Below, in pieces: positions 11,224-19,236 of a DNA stretch of 45,356 nt. The translations under genes and the position numbers were made by a program. A model generated the notes under the pieces. That model was not told the origin of the DNA and ran no database searches. It was given only the letters and a program-made list of their open reading frames with translations. How positions within the stretch are numbered: position 1 is the first letter of the stretch; the number at the start of each line of letters is the position of its first letter. Origin of the DNA: Dysosmobacter sp. (GTDB lineage Bacteria > Bacillota > Clostridia > Oscillospirales > Oscillospiraceae); NCBI GenBank assembly GCA_022778785.1, contig JALFSO010000014.1, positions 1-45,356 of the forward strand. The letters run 5' to 3'.

Positions 11224-12288
11224 ATGAATAACAACGAACTGAATACGGCCCTCTATGAGAAGATGGCCGCCGAGCAGAATAAGTACCGGGACTGGCTGAA
11301 AAGCCAGCCCCCGGCAGAGGTCCTGAACCACGCCTATGAGTACACTGTCCGGGAGGACATCGTGATGGCGATGGAGGAACTGGGGCTGACCGATGTCCAG
11401 GCCCAGGCGCTGCTGGATTCGCCCACGCCCCTGGCAGATGTGTACCACTACTTTGAGAAGGTGGAGACCGACCACATGAATGTGGTTCGGGACTGTATCG
11501 AAATCAGGGCCGATGACGCTTGCAAGGCCCAGGAGGAGCTGCGGAAGGCTGCCGTCTATCCTCACTCTGCTTCCTATGCGAAAGAGCATGGGGAGCTGGA
11601 GCAGTACCGGGCCTCCAACCGGGCCAATCTCCAATGCAAGGAGGCCATTGAAGCGGCGGTGCGGGATCACTTCGACGGGATGTATCTCAGTCACGATGCC
11701 GCCAAGGGCGTGATCGAGACCTACGGCATGGACCGGGTCATGCTGGTCCTGGCCAACACTGTCCAGCTCCAGGACTGGGATGGGCGCTATTCGCCCCGCA
11801 ATAAGGAATGGGCCAAGACCATTCCCAACTATAACTCCGATACCGTCCGGGCTGGCTATGCTGTAAACAGTCATCCCGCTGTCCTGAATGGGTTTATTGA
11901 TTTGGTGCGCGAGGAACATCTGCGCCGCCAGCCCTTGGCGGCAGAGGACATCCAGGCAGAGGCGGAACGGATTTTGCGGGAGCTGCGCGCGCCGGATGTG
12001 CCGAACAGCCCCCACGGGACCCATTACATGGCCCGCATTTCCCCGGAGTTTCTGAATCGTGCCGGGAGCAAAGACCATGACCGGCTGATGAATCTTTTGC
12101 CGTTTCGCAGTCTGGCGTTTACCGGCATGAAAGGGCTGCCCGGAACCTATGCCACCATCCTGGCCAGCGAGGACCGGACGAAAGAGCTGCGCCAGCCCCG
12201 GCCCTCTGTCCGGGAGCATTTGAAGCAGGAACCGAAACAGGCAGCCCCGAAAGCTCCGGCTCATAAGAAACGGGAGCCGGAGCGGTGA
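11224..12288 (+). CDS. DUF3849/DUF3848-type conjugative element protein
   Basis: This 354-residue soluble protein belongs to a family found directly downstream of the SNF2/methylase giant in Clostridia conjugative elements. The N-terminal block reads NELNTALYEKMAAEQNKYRDWL and is followed by HAYEYTVREDIVMAMEELGL. A second block contains VLANTVQLQDWDGRYSPRNKEWAKT and DSHP/NSHP-like sequence, which I recognise as the DUF3849 pattern. The biochemical role is unknown. I chose ATG 11224, which has GGAGG seven to eleven bases upstream, over the ATG at 11206 that overlaps the preceding gene's end. The 3' end overlaps the mobC start by four bases (GTGA). Confidence 0.75.
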   Translation: MNNNELNTALYEKMAAEQNKYRDWLKSQPPAEVLNHAYEYTVREDIVMAMEELGLTDVQAQALLDSPTPLADVYHYFEKVETDHMNVVRDCIEIRADDACKAQEELRKAAVYPHSASYAKEHGELEQYRASNRANLQCKEAIEAAVRDHFDGMYLSHDAAKGVIETYGMDRVMLVLANTVQLQDWDGRYSPRNKEWAKTIPNYNSDTVRAGYAVNSHPAVLNGFIDLVREEHLRRQPLAAEDIQAEAERILRELRAPDVPNSPHGTHYMARISPEFLNRAGSKDHDRLMNLLPFRSLAFTGMKGLPGTYATILASEDRTKELRQPRPSVREHLKQEPKQAAPKAPAHKKREPER

Positions 12289-12629
12289 GCGCCCCGAAGC
12301 GCAAGCGGGAGGTCCAGGTGAATTTCCGGGTCTCCCCGGAGGAGCTGGCGCTGATCGAGCAGAAAATGTCCCAACTTGGGACCAATAATCGGGAAGCCTA
12401 TCTGCGGAAGATGGCCCTGGACGGTTATGTGGTGCAGCTGGACTTGCCGGAGCTGAAGGAGCTGGTGTCCCTGCTGCGCCGGAGCAGCAACAACCTGAAC
12501 CAGCTCACCCGCCGGGTGCATGAGACTGGGCGTGTCTACGACGCTGACCTGGAGGATATAGCCCAGCGGCAGGAACAGCTATGGGAGGGCGTGAAGGAAA
12601 TCCTGACCCAGCTTTCCAGGCTTTCGTAA
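12285..12629 (+). CDS. mobC: MobC-like relaxosome accessory protein
   Basis: This 114-residue basic protein starts at GTG 12285 within the stop of the previous gene. It has a ribbon-helix-helix-like N-terminus (VQVNFRVSPEELALIEQKMSQLG) followed by NNREAYLRKMALDGYVV and LLRRSSNNLNQLTRRVHETG, the signature of MobC mobilization proteins. Family members bind near oriT, help melt it, and recruit the relaxase. The matching relaxase gene lies 2.7 kb downstream at 15290, separated by the AbiE module. An oriT is expected nearby, but I could not point to a nick site. Confidence 0.87.
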   Translation: MSAPKRKREVQVNFRVSPEELALIEQKMSQLGTNNREAYLRKMALDGYVVQLDLPELKELVSLLRRSSNNLNQLTRRVHETGRVYDADLEDIAQRQEQLWEGVKEILTQLSRLS

Positions 12630-12649
12630 CAGGGATATATGCCCCAATT

Positions 12650-12702
12650 GCGGAGGGAGGAACGGCGTTCTTTTCGCCGCGCCTTCCTCCGCTTTTTCTT
12701 TT
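12650..12702 (+). terminator. Rho-independent terminator after mobC
   Basis: GCGGAGGGAGGAACGGCG at 12650-12667 pairs imperfectly with CGCCGCGCCTTCCTCCGC at 12675-12692 and is followed by a T-rich run (12693-12702). It should end the helicase-DUF3849-mobC transcript. Confidence 0.85.
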
Positions 12703-12781
12703 TTCCCATATCCTTGCGGTTTGAGGGTGCTTGCAGGATAATTAGCTCAGAAGAAGAACGGCGCAAAGGAGTTGAGGATAT

Positions 12782-13087
12782 ATGAAAACCTTTGAAAAGG
12801 TGTTGGAGATTTTCCGGGATTACCTGGAGCGTGATTTGGAGGAGGAAGTGCTGCTGTGCAGACGAGGGTATCTCCGTGTGACTTGGAATGGAGATTCGCC
12901 CTTTTGCGTGGATGGGGTCCTCTGCCGGACGCCGGAGGAACTGTTTGAACTGCTCCTTTCCGACTGTCAGAGTGCTGAAGAACTTCGGCTGACAAAGGGA
13001 TGCCGGGAAGTGACTAAGGAGGACGAACAGGAAGCACAGGCCCGGTGCCAGAAGTACCGGGAACAATGGAAGGAGGAAGTGGAATGA
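12782..13087 (+). CDS. Small hypothetical protein of the mobile element
   Basis: The 101-residue protein is acidic at its start and charged at its end (KEDEQEAQARCQKYREQWKEEVE, probably a helix). The middle is compact, with CRRGYLRVTWNGDSPFCVDGVLCRTPEELFELLL. I do not recognise the family. An A-rich, weakly GGAG-containing leader precedes the ATG, and the stop overlaps the start of the next membrane protein by four bases (ATGA), so the two are translated together. It follows the terminator behind mobC and thus likely begins a new transcript. Confidence 0.6.
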   Translation: MKTFEKVLEIFRDYLERDLEEEVLLCRRGYLRVTWNGDSPFCVDGVLCRTPEELFELLLSDCQSAEELRLTKGCREVTKEDEQEAQARCQKYREQWKEEVE

Positions 13088-13395
13088 AGGCATTGATATG
13101 TTTGTTGAAGCTGTTGCTTAAAATCGCATTGGCCCCGGTGATCCTGGCGCTTACCCTGTTCATCTGGGTATGCGTGGGCCTTGTGTATGTCTCCGGCCTG
13201 GTGCTGGGGCTGGTCAGCCTGGCGCTTGTGCTGTTGGGCGTGGCGGTGCTGATTACTTACTCCCCGCAGAATGGGCTTATCCTGCTTTTGCTGGCGTTCC
13301 TGGTAAGCCCCTACGGATTGCCGCTGGCGGCCATCTGGCTGCTGGGCAAGGTGCAGGATTTGAAATACTTAATCCAGGACCGGGTTTATGGATAA
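13084..13395 (+). CDS. Small hydrophobic membrane protein (CD1845-like)
   Basis: The ATG at 13084 overlaps the preceding stop. The 103-residue product is almost entirely hydrophobic, with two to three predicted membrane spans (roughly residues 5-30, 32-55 and 60-85) and a short charged C-terminus (KVQDLKYLIQDRVYG). It resembles small membrane proteins annotated as CD1845 family in Clostridia conjugative elements, but I rate that only moderately likely. A longer open frame starting at 13045 would overlap the previous gene extensively and is less plausible. Function unknown. Confidence 0.6.
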   Translation: MKALICLLKLLLKIALAPVILALTLFIWVCVGLVYVSGLVLGLVSLALVLLGVAVLITYSPQNGLILLLLAFLVSPYGLPLAAIWLLGKVQDLKYLIQDRVYG

Positions 13396-13463
13396 AACAA
13401 TGTTATGAACTTTACTTTTGCGCTAATATCGGATATAATGTTAGTACGAAAGGAAGTGAGACC

Positions 13464-14057
13464 ATGACCCAATATGAACAGCTGGACCGGATGCTGGATA
13501 ACCAGGATGGGATGCTGCGAACTGCTCAGGCGGTATCTGTCGGGATTAGCAAGCCGGTTTTTTATGATTATGTGCAGGCACGGGAGTTGCAGCGGGTCGC
13601 CCCAGGGATTTATCTTTCCAGAGATTCCTGGGTGGACACCATGTATCTGCTCCATCTTCGCTTTGAACAGGTCGTCTTTTCCCACGAAACAGCCCTGTTC
13701 TTTCATGACCTGACGGATCGTGAGCCTACGGAGTATGCGGTCACGGTCAAGACCGGATACAATCCAACCAAACTGAAAGCGGAGGGTGTGCGAGTTTTCA
13801 CCATTAAGGCCCAGCTCCATGATGTGGGTCTGACCACCGCCAGGACGCCCTTTGGACATACCGTTCCGGTCTATGATATGGAGCGGACCATCTGCGATGT
13901 GCTGCGAAGCCGAAGCAGCATGGAGGTGCAGACCTTTCAAGGGGCTCTGAAAGCGTACGCCCGGAGAAAGGATAAAAACCTGCGGACATTGATGCACTAT
14001 GCCGGAATGTTCCGGGTAGAAAAACTGCTTCGGCAGTATTTGGAGGTGTTGCTATGA
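13464..14057 (+). CDS. abiEi: AbiEi-type antitoxin/transcription regulator
   Basis: This 197-residue protein begins at ATG 13464 behind AAGGAAGTGAG. The N-terminus (QLDRMLDNQDGMLRTAQAV, GISKPVFYDYVQARELQRVAPGIYL) is the winged-helix domain of AbiEi family antitoxins. The middle, with FSHETALFFHDLTDREP and YDMERTICDVLR, is the typical AbiEi C-terminal core. In AbiE type IV systems this protein represses its own promoter and counters the toxin indirectly. A longer upstream open frame from 13170 overlaps the membrane protein and is rejected as the start. The gene is coupled to the toxin by an ATGA overlap. Confidence 0.88.
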   Translation: MTQYEQLDRMLDNQDGMLRTAQAVSVGISKPVFYDYVQARELQRVAPGIYLSRDSWVDTMYLLHLRFEQVVFSHETALFFHDLTDREPTEYAVTVKTGYNPTKLKAEGVRVFTIKAQLHDVGLTTARTPFGHTVPVYDMERTICDVLRSRSSMEVQTFQGALKAYARRKDKNLRTLMHYAGMFRVEKLLRQYLEVLL

Positions 14058-14905
14058 TAAAGACAGCCAGACAGCTGAAGGACCTGATTCGGAACCTGGC
14101 AAAGAAAAATGCCGCAGACGCCCAGGTCCTTCTGCGGAACTATATGATGGAGCGGTTTCTGGAGCGGATCTCCCTGTCAGAATACCGGGACAAATTCATT
14201 CTGAAAGGCGGTATGCTGGTGGCGGCCATGGTGGGGCTGGACGCCCGTTCTACCATGGACCTGGATGCGACCGTCAGAGGAACGAATGTCAATGTGGAAG
14301 ACATTGAGAATCTGATTGCGGCCATTGTCACAGTCCCCTTGGATGATGGCGTGACATTCCAGCTGAAAAGCATTTCGGAAATCATGGATGAAGCGGAGTA
14401 TCCGGGAATCCGGGTCAGCATGACCGCAACCTTTGACGGAGTCGTAACCCCGCTGAAGATCGACATTTCCACCGGAGATGCCATTACTCCGAAGGAAGTG
14501 CGGTACAGTTTTAAGCTGATGCTGGAGGATCGCTCTATTGAAATTTGGGCCTACAATCTGGAAACCGTTCTGGCGGAGAAGCTGGAGACCATCATCACAC
14601 GGGCCACCACCAATACCCGCATGAGGGATTTCTATGATATTTATGTTCTGGTCCAGCTTCACGGCTGCACCCTGAATCCCCAGGTCCTCCATGACGCTCT
14701 GCTGGCTACCTCCCGCAAGCGCGGCACAGAGAGCCATCTTGCGGAAGCCGGAGAAGTGTTCGATGAAGTGGGGAGCAGTGCGGTCATGCAGAAACTTTGG
14801 GAGGCATACCGAAAGAAATTCTCCTATGCGTCCGATGTGGAATGGCCCATGGTCATGGAAGCGGTTCGCGGACTGTTCCGGCTTTGTGAGGAAGGCGGAG
14901 CATGA
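14054..14905 (+). CDS. abiEii: AbiEii/AbiGii nucleotidyltransferase toxin
   Basis: The 283-residue protein has the nucleotidyltransferase core of AbiEii toxins: FILKGGMLVAAMVG (the GG loop) followed by DARSTMDLDATVRG with the acidic metal-binding pair (DLD). The next acidic strand is LKIDISTGD, and ETVLAEKLETIITRA with RMRDFYDIYVL is the family's conserved C-terminal part. Family toxins transfer nucleotides to RNA acceptors such as tRNA and arrest growth, giving phage abortive infection or element stabilization. Length and motifs look intact. It overlaps abiEi by four bases at its start and the next small gene by four bases at its end. Confidence 0.92.
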   Translation: MIKTARQLKDLIRNLAKKNAADAQVLLRNYMMERFLERISLSEYRDKFILKGGMLVAAMVGLDARSTMDLDATVRGTNVNVEDIENLIAAIVTVPLDDGVTFQLKSISEIMDEAEYPGIRVSMTATFDGVVTPLKIDISTGDAITPKEVRYSFKLMLEDRSIEIWAYNLETVLAEKLETIITRATTNTRMRDFYDIYVLVQLHGCTLNPQVLHDALLATSRKRGTESHLAEAGEVFDEVGSSAVMQKLWEAYRKKFSYASDVEWPMVMEAVRGLFRLCEEGGA

Positions 14906-15237
14906 AAAAGAGAGGACACTACTGCAAAGTTTGCGGCGAGTACAAAGCCAACGAAAAGTTTACCGGGAAAGGCCATGCGGCACACATCTGTAAAGCCTGT
15001 GCTTCCCTTCCACCGGAGAAAAAGGCAGAGCAGATGACGATCAACCTGCTGATGAATCTGCCCTGGCGGCTGTCAAAAGAGCAGCTTTCCTGGCTGAAAA
15101 ACCGCATGAAGGATAAGCGCCCGGAAGTGTGTGCGCTGGCGAAGGAACAGTATGAGATGAGATTCCCACCACGGGATTTACAGGAAGCCGAGGACGATTT
15201 GGATTTCCTGGTTGATGAAAAATTTGATATAGAGTGA
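14902..15237 (+). CDS. Zinc-ribbon protein coupled to AbiEii
   Basis: The 111-residue protein starts with CKVCGEYKANEKFTGKGHAAHICKACASLPPEKK, a four-cysteine ribbon with a basic middle that could bind zinc and nucleic acid. The rest is helical (RLSKEQLSWLKNRM, LAKEQYEMRF) and ends in an acidic tail (EAEDDLDFLVDE). Its ATG overlaps the toxin stop by four bases, so it is co-translated with the AbiE pair and is followed by a terminator. I do not know a named family. It may be an accessory part of the toxin-antitoxin system or an element gene captured into the same operon. Confidence 0.72.
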   Translation: MKKRGHYCKVCGEYKANEKFTGKGHAAHICKACASLPPEKKAEQMTINLLMNLPWRLSKEQLSWLKNRMKDKRPEVCALAKEQYEMRFPPRDLQEAEDDLDFLVDEKFDIE

Positions 15238-15240
15238 TAG

Positions 15241-15272
15241 AAACGGTCTGCACCACGCAGGCCGTTTTTTTT
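15241..15272 (+). terminator. Rho-independent terminator after the AbiE operon
   Basis: AACGGTCTGC pairs with GCAGGCCGTT around a short ACCAC loop and is followed by eight T. It closes the AbiEi-AbiEii-zinc-ribbon transcript and precedes the relaxase ribosome binding site AAGGGAGGG. Confidence 0.85.
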
Positions 15273-15289
15273 GAAGGGAGGGAAACATT

Positions 15290-16699
15290 ATGGCAACCAC
15301 ACGCATTATGCCGCTGCATATCGGCAAGGGACGGACCGAGAGCCGTGCCATTAGCGAGATTATCGACTATGTGGCCAATCCGCAAAAGACCGATCACGGC
15401 AGGCTTATCACCGGCTATGAGTGTGATAGCCGTGTAGCCGACGCCGAGTTTATGCTGGCAAAGCGTCAGTATATCGCCGCCACCGGACGGGTTCGGGGCG
15501 CCGATGATGTGATCGCCTACCATGTCCGCCAATCTTTCTGCCCTGGTGAGATCACGCCGGAGGAAGCGAACCGGCTGGGCGTGGAGTTTGCCAAGCGGTT
15601 CACCAAGGGCAAACACGCCTTTATCGTTTGTACCCACATTGACAAGGCCCATGTCCATAATCATATCATTTGGAGTTCGGTCAACCTGGACTGTGACCGG
15701 AAGTTCCGTAATTTTTGGGGCAGCACAAAAGCTGTCCGGCATCTGAGCGACACCATCTGCATTGAGAACGGACTGTCCATTGTCGAAAACCCAAGACCCC
15801 ACGGCAAAAGTTACGACCAATGGCTGGGCGATCAGGCGAAGCCCTCCCATCGGGAGTTGCTCCGTGCTGCTATTGATAACGCCCTGGCACAAAAGCCTGC
15901 TGACCTGGACGAGCTGTTGAAGCTGCTCCGGGAATCCGGCTGCGAAGTATCCAAGCGCGGCAAATCCTACCGTTTGAAGCTCCCCGGCTGGGGCAAAGTG
16001 TCCCGCCTAGATAGCCTGGGCGATAGCTACACCCTGGAGGACCTACTGGCTGTCCTCGCCGGTCAAAAGGAGCATACACCCCGTCAGAAGCCGGTCAAGC
16101 AAGCAGATCCGCCGAAGGTCAATCTGCTGGTTGACATTCAGGCAAAGCTCCAGGCCGGAAAAGGTGCCGGGTATGTACGGTGGGCCAAGGTCTTTAATCT
16201 GAAACAGATGGCACAGACCGTGAATTATCTCACGGAGCATAACCTGCTGGAGTATGCGGTGCTGGAAGAAAAGGCTGCGGCGGCCACGGCCCACCATAAT
16301 GAGCTATCCGCAAAAATCAAGGCAGCGGAGAAACGCATGGCGGAGATCGCCGTCCTGCGAACCCATATTATCAACTATGCCAAGACCCGCGAGACCTATG
16401 TGGCCTATCGGCAGGCTGGTTACTCCAAGAAATTTCGCCAGGAACACGAGGAAGAAATCCTGCTCCATCAGGCGGCAAAAAATGCCTTTGATGATATGGG
16501 TGTCAAGAAGCTGCCCAAAGTTAGGGAACTGCAAGCTGAATATGCTCAGCTGCTGGAGGAAAAGAAAAAAACCTATGCCGAGTACCGCCGCTCCCGTGAG
16601 GAAATGCGGGAGCTGCTGGCAGCAAAGGCCAATGTGGATCGGCTCATGAGCATGGAGGAAGAAAAACAGGAAGATAAAGACCACGAGCATGGCCGATAA
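15290..16699 (+). CDS. MobP-type relaxase (mobilization nuclease)
   Basis: This 469-residue protein carries the relaxase domain in its first half. Near the N-terminus it has AISEIIDYVANPQKT, which contains the candidate catalytic tyrosine. The metal-binding three-histidine motif sits in HIDKAHVHNHIIWSS. The second half (about residues 310-460) is a long charged coiled coil (EEKAAAATAHHNELSAKIKAAEKRM, YAQLLEEKKKTYAEYRRSREEM). Such relaxases nick oriT, stay covalently bound to the 5' end, and lead the strand through a type IV secretion channel, helped by MobC. It starts at ATG 15290 behind GAAGGGAGGGAAAC. No secretion genes are in this window, so they lie to the left or are supplied in trans. 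Confidence 0.92.
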   Translation: MATTRIMPLHIGKGRTESRAISEIIDYVANPQKTDHGRLITGYECDSRVADAEFMLAKRQYIAATGRVRGADDVIAYHVRQSFCPGEITPEEANRLGVEFAKRFTKGKHAFIVCTHIDKAHVHNHIIWSSVNLDCDRKFRNFWGSTKAVRHLSDTICIENGLSIVENPRPHGKSYDQWLGDQAKPSHRELLRAAIDNALAQKPADLDELLKLLRESGCEVSKRGKSYRLKLPGWGKVSRLDSLGDSYTLEDLLAVLAGQKEHTPRQKPVKQADPPKVNLLVDIQAKLQAGKGAGYVRWAKVFNLKQMAQTVNYLTEHNLLEYAVLEEKAAAATAHHNELSAKIKAAEKRMAEIAVLRTHIINYAKTRETYVAYRQAGYSKKFRQEHEEEILLHQAAKNAFDDMGVKKLPKVRELQAEYAQLLEEKKKTYAEYRRSREEMRELLAAKANVDRLMSMEEEKQEDKDHEHGR

Positions 16700-16756
16700 G
16701 ACCTTATAAGTGATTAAAAATTTGAAACGAGGTCGTTTCATTTCATGTATGTATAA

Positions 16757-16803
16757 TGCCGGGCGTAGGGGTTGTATGCCTTTACGTCCGGCACTCTTTT
16801 TTC
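16757..16803 (+). terminator. Rho-independent terminator after the relaxase
   Basis: TGCCGGGCGTA at 16757-16767 pairs with TACGTCCGGCA at 16783-16793, followed by CTC and six T. A smaller perfect inverted repeat, TGAAACGA and TCGTTTCA, lies just before it at 16723-16740. The 240 bases between the relaxase and the next gene otherwise hold only the promoter and operator described separately. Confidence 0.75.
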
Positions 16804-16866
16804 TTATGTCTGTTCCGTCGAGAAATATGGCAGTTCTTCCCGCAACCTCAAAAAACTCTTGCTATC

Positions 16867-16910
16867 TTGACAGCCGTATTTGTATGTATTATACTGTACT
16901 TGTAACAGTA
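16867..16910 (+). promoter_or_regulatory. Promoter and palindromic operator of the GntR/ABC operon
   Basis: TTGACA at 16867-16872 and TATACT at 16890-16895 are separated by 17 bases, a near-ideal housekeeping promoter. Overlapping and just after the -10 is TACTGT-7 bases-ACAGTA (16892-16910), itself flanked by GTAT and ATAC. This is the expected form of a binding site for the dimeric GntR/YtrA repressor encoded immediately downstream, suggesting autoregulation. Confidence 0.75.
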
Positions 16911-16941
16911 ATACGGTTAGATTGGAAACGAAGGTGAGAAT

Positions 16942-17319
16942 TTGGAGATAGTCGTAAGCAATAAAGCAAGCCGACCTCTATACGAGCAGATTTCTTCACA
17001 GATCAAGGCGGCTATTATGAGTGGCGAACTGAAAGCCGGGGAAGCCATTCCCTCTGTGCGTTCTCTGGCAAAATCATTGCACATCAGTATTCTTACAGTC
17101 CAAAAGGCGTATGCCACCCTACAAGAAGATGGCTTCATCGAAACAACGGCTGGAAAAGGCTGCTATGTATCAGCACAAAACCAAGACTTCTATCTTGAAG
17201 AACAACAGAAGAAGATAGAAGAAAAATTTGCGGAGGCAATCGAGATCGCCCGCACAAGCGGTATATCTCTCGATAAGTTGACCGGCTTACTAACACTCAT
17301 GTATCAGGAGGACACATAA
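16942..17319 (+). CDS. GntR-family regulator, YtrA type
   Basis: The 125-residue protein has only the winged-helix domain (SRPLYEQISSQIKAAIMSGELKAGEAIPSVRSLAKSLHIS, then TVQKAYATLQEDGFIETTAGKGCYV) plus a short helical tail, which is the layout of the YtrA subfamily. Members repress the ABC transporter operon they belong to and are released by cell-envelope stress or small molecules. The start is TTG at 16942, a few bases behind GAAGGTGAG. The stop overlaps the first base of the ATPase start. The strong upstream palindrome overlapping the promoter is the likely operator. Confidence 0.88.
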   Translation: MEIVVSNKASRPLYEQISSQIKAAIMSGELKAGEAIPSVRSLAKSLHISILTVQKAYATLQEDGFIETTAGKGCYVSAQNQDFYLEEQQKKIEEKFAEAIEIARTSGISLDKLTGLLTLMYQEDT

Positions 17320-18182
17320 TGAGCGAAAACATTTTGGAAATAAAAGACTTAACAAAAGACTATGGGGATTTTGTCCTCGACAAAGTGAGCTTTGCCCTTC
17401 CTCGCGGTGTCATTATGGGACTGATCGGTGAAAACGGCGCTGGAAAAAGCACCACGATTAACTGTATTCTGAACGAAACACGGAAAACCAGCGGCCAAAT
17501 TCTCATTTTCGGCAAAGATCACATTTCGGATGAAATTGAAATCAAAGATAAACTCGGCGTGGTCTTTGATGAAAACCATTTCCCTGATATTTTTACGGCA
17601 GAGGAAATCGGTAAATTTATGTCTGGAATTTACACCGGCTGGGACTGGCCGCTTTACCGCCAGTATCTTGATAAGTTTGAATTGCCCAAGGATAAGAGGA
17701 TCAAGGATTTCTCCAAAGGCATGAAAGTGAAACTGGCTTTTGCGGTAGCGTTATCTCACAATGCGGAACTGTTGATTTTGGATGAAGCCACCAGCGGGCT
17801 TGACCCCATCATTCGTGATGATGTCTTGGATATGCTGATTGACTTTGTTCAGGACGAAAGCCACTCTGTTTTGGTGTCATCCCATATCACAAGCGATCTG
17901 GAAAAAGTAGCTGACTATATCACTTTTATTCATAAAGGCAATTTGATTTTCACGCACGAAAAAGATAATCTGATTGACAACTACGGCATTTTGAATTGCG
18001 GCGCTGCCGTATTTGACACTCTGGATAAAACCGAAGTTGTTGCTTATCGCAAAGAAGATTACCAATTCAAAGTTCTGGTGAAAGACCGCAACAAAGCGGC
18101 AAAACAATATGCAAATGCTATTGTTGGCCCTGCCACGATTGAAGAAATCATGTTGTTCTATGTAAAGGGGGAAATGCAATGA
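17319..18182 (+). CDS. ABC transporter ATP-binding protein (YtrB/bacitracin-export-like)
   Basis: The 287-residue ATPase has Walker A GENGAGKST (about residue 39), Q-loop region GVVFDENHFP, signature FSKGMKVKLAFA, Walker B LLILDEATSGLD and the switch His in SSHITSDLE. The ABC signature is FSKGM instead of LSGGQ, as in other YtrB/EcsA-like exporters. The C-terminal 80 residues are a family-specific extension. It should power the membrane protein encoded next, whose start it overlaps by four bases. The substrate is unknown; homologous operons respond to cell-wall antibiotics, so a self-protection role is plausible. Confidence 0.93.
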   Translation: MSENILEIKDLTKDYGDFVLDKVSFALPRGVIMGLIGENGAGKSTTINCILNETRKTSGQILIFGKDHISDEIEIKDKLGVVFDENHFPDIFTAEEIGKFMSGIYTGWDWPLYRQYLDKFELPKDKRIKDFSKGMKVKLAFAVALSHNAELLILDEATSGLDPIIRDDVLDMLIDFVQDESHSVLVSSHITSDLEKVADYITFIHKGNLIFTHEKDNLIDNYGILNCGAAVFDTLDKTEVVAYRKEDYQFKVLVKDRNKAAKQYANAIVGPATIEEIMLFYVKGEMQ

Positions 18183-18823
18183 AAGGGTTACTGACAAAAG
18201 ACTTTCTGACAGTAAAGAAAAAATACGGGATTACCCGCCTTATCATGGATTTGGCTATTATCGCTGCTTTGATGATTATATTGGAGGGAGCCGGTTCTAT
18301 CTACATTAGCTTTCTGCTCGTTCCGTTGGAAGTCGCCTCTATGCTGATTACCCTTGCAAACTCTGATGAACAGTGGAAATGGGGCAAATATGCAGTCGCA
18401 TTACCAATCTCCAAAAGACAGATCGTTAGCAGCCGTTATGCCTTTGGAGGAATCGCGGCAATCATAGGTTTGTGTGTGGCTCTCGTTGTAAACACGATTT
18501 CCTATTTTTGCTTCCCTGCATATCAGTTTGGATTCTATCTTTTCCTTTCAATCGCTTCTTTCTGCATGGTTCTGTTGTTCCTTGCTTTTATCTTACCGTC
18601 CAATTATTGGCTTGGTGTAAACGCCGGATTCGCAGTTATGTTCATTTTAATCATTCTGCTGGTGGTATTAGGCATCTGGTCAAGGATGACAAACAATGCG
18701 ATCATGGGATTCGTTGTAGATAATTTTGATTTGAGCATGGCTATTGGCTTTGTCAGCACCATTGTTATTTTTGCCCTGTCCTATATTCTATCGGTTGGCC
18801 TATTCAAAAGGAAATATAGTTAA
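18179..18823 (+). CDS. ABC-2 type membrane permease
   Basis: The 214-residue protein has about six hydrophobic segments (around residues 20-40, 42-60, 85-110, 115-135, 145-165 and 180-205). It opens with MKGLLTKDFLTVKKKYG, a start typical of small ABC-2 permeases paired with YtrB-type ATPases. The sequence NSDEQWKWGKYAVALPISKRQIVSSRY is the conserved cytoplasmic loop of this group. It forms the channel for the preceding ATPase, and the two are translationally coupled. The region is clearly more AT-rich than the surrounding element, suggesting a separate origin for this cargo. Confidence 0.88.
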   Translation: MKGLLTKDFLTVKKKYGITRLIMDLAIIAALMIILEGAGSIYISFLLVPLEVASMLITLANSDEQWKWGKYAVALPISKRQIVSSRYAFGGIAAIIGLCVALVVNTISYFCFPAYQFGFYLFLSIASFCMVLLFLAFILPSNYWLGVNAGFAVMFILIILLVVLGIWSRMTNNAIMGFVVDNFDLSMAIGFVSTIVIFALSYILSVGLFKRKYS

Positions 18824-18910
18824 TTATTCATCTGGTAATTGAAAAGTGTAACATATTGAAATCCCTGCGCTGTTCCAAAACGAACGATATATCCGTGGAG
18901 GGAGATCAGT

Positions 18911-19117
18911 TTGAGAAATAAAGTCCGAAAACTTCGCATGGAAAATGGGCTAACACAAACGGAGCTGGGGCAAATGGTCAGTGTTTCTCGCCAGACGATC
19001 TGTGCAGTAGAATTAGAGTGCTGTGACCCTTCCATTTGGTTGGCTTTCGATATTGCACAGTTATTTGATATGAAAATTGAAGATGTATTCGATTTTACGG
19101 ACAGAAAAATCAAATAA
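18911..19117 (+). CDS. Small XRE-family transcription regulator
   Basis: This 68-residue protein is a single Cro/C1-type helix-turn-helix: MRNKVRKLRMENGLTQTELGQMVSVSRQTICAVE, then DPSIWLAFDIAQLFDMKIEDVF. It starts at TTG 18911, about ten bases behind GGAGGGAGATC. It resembles the short YgzD/YozG-like regulators often attached to ABC transporter or resistance modules. Its target is unknown; the operon upstream is the natural candidate. One unusual feature is VELECCDP where most relatives have IENGKYNPS, with two adjacent cysteines near the recognition region. Confidence 0.85.
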   Translation: MRNKVRKLRMENGLTQTELGQMVSVSRQTICAVELECCDPSIWLAFDIAQLFDMKIEDVFDFTDRKIK

Positions 19118-19236
19118 CTATTTACAACATCTGGCCAGACATAGACGAGGGCATAGCGACGCTCGCTTCGTATTTAACGATTCTTTTATATGGCTACAAT
19201 GTTGGAGAAAAATTGGAATAGACAAGAGGATGAACA

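Noticed and set aside
13170-13463. Upstream extension of the AbiEi protein
   Set aside because: It overlaps the membrane-protein gene in another frame; ATG 13464 has a good ribosome binding site and matches the family N-terminus.
16710-16937. 75-codon open frame between relaxase and GntR gene
   Set aside because: It covers the terminator, promoter and operator, and its translation has no protein character.
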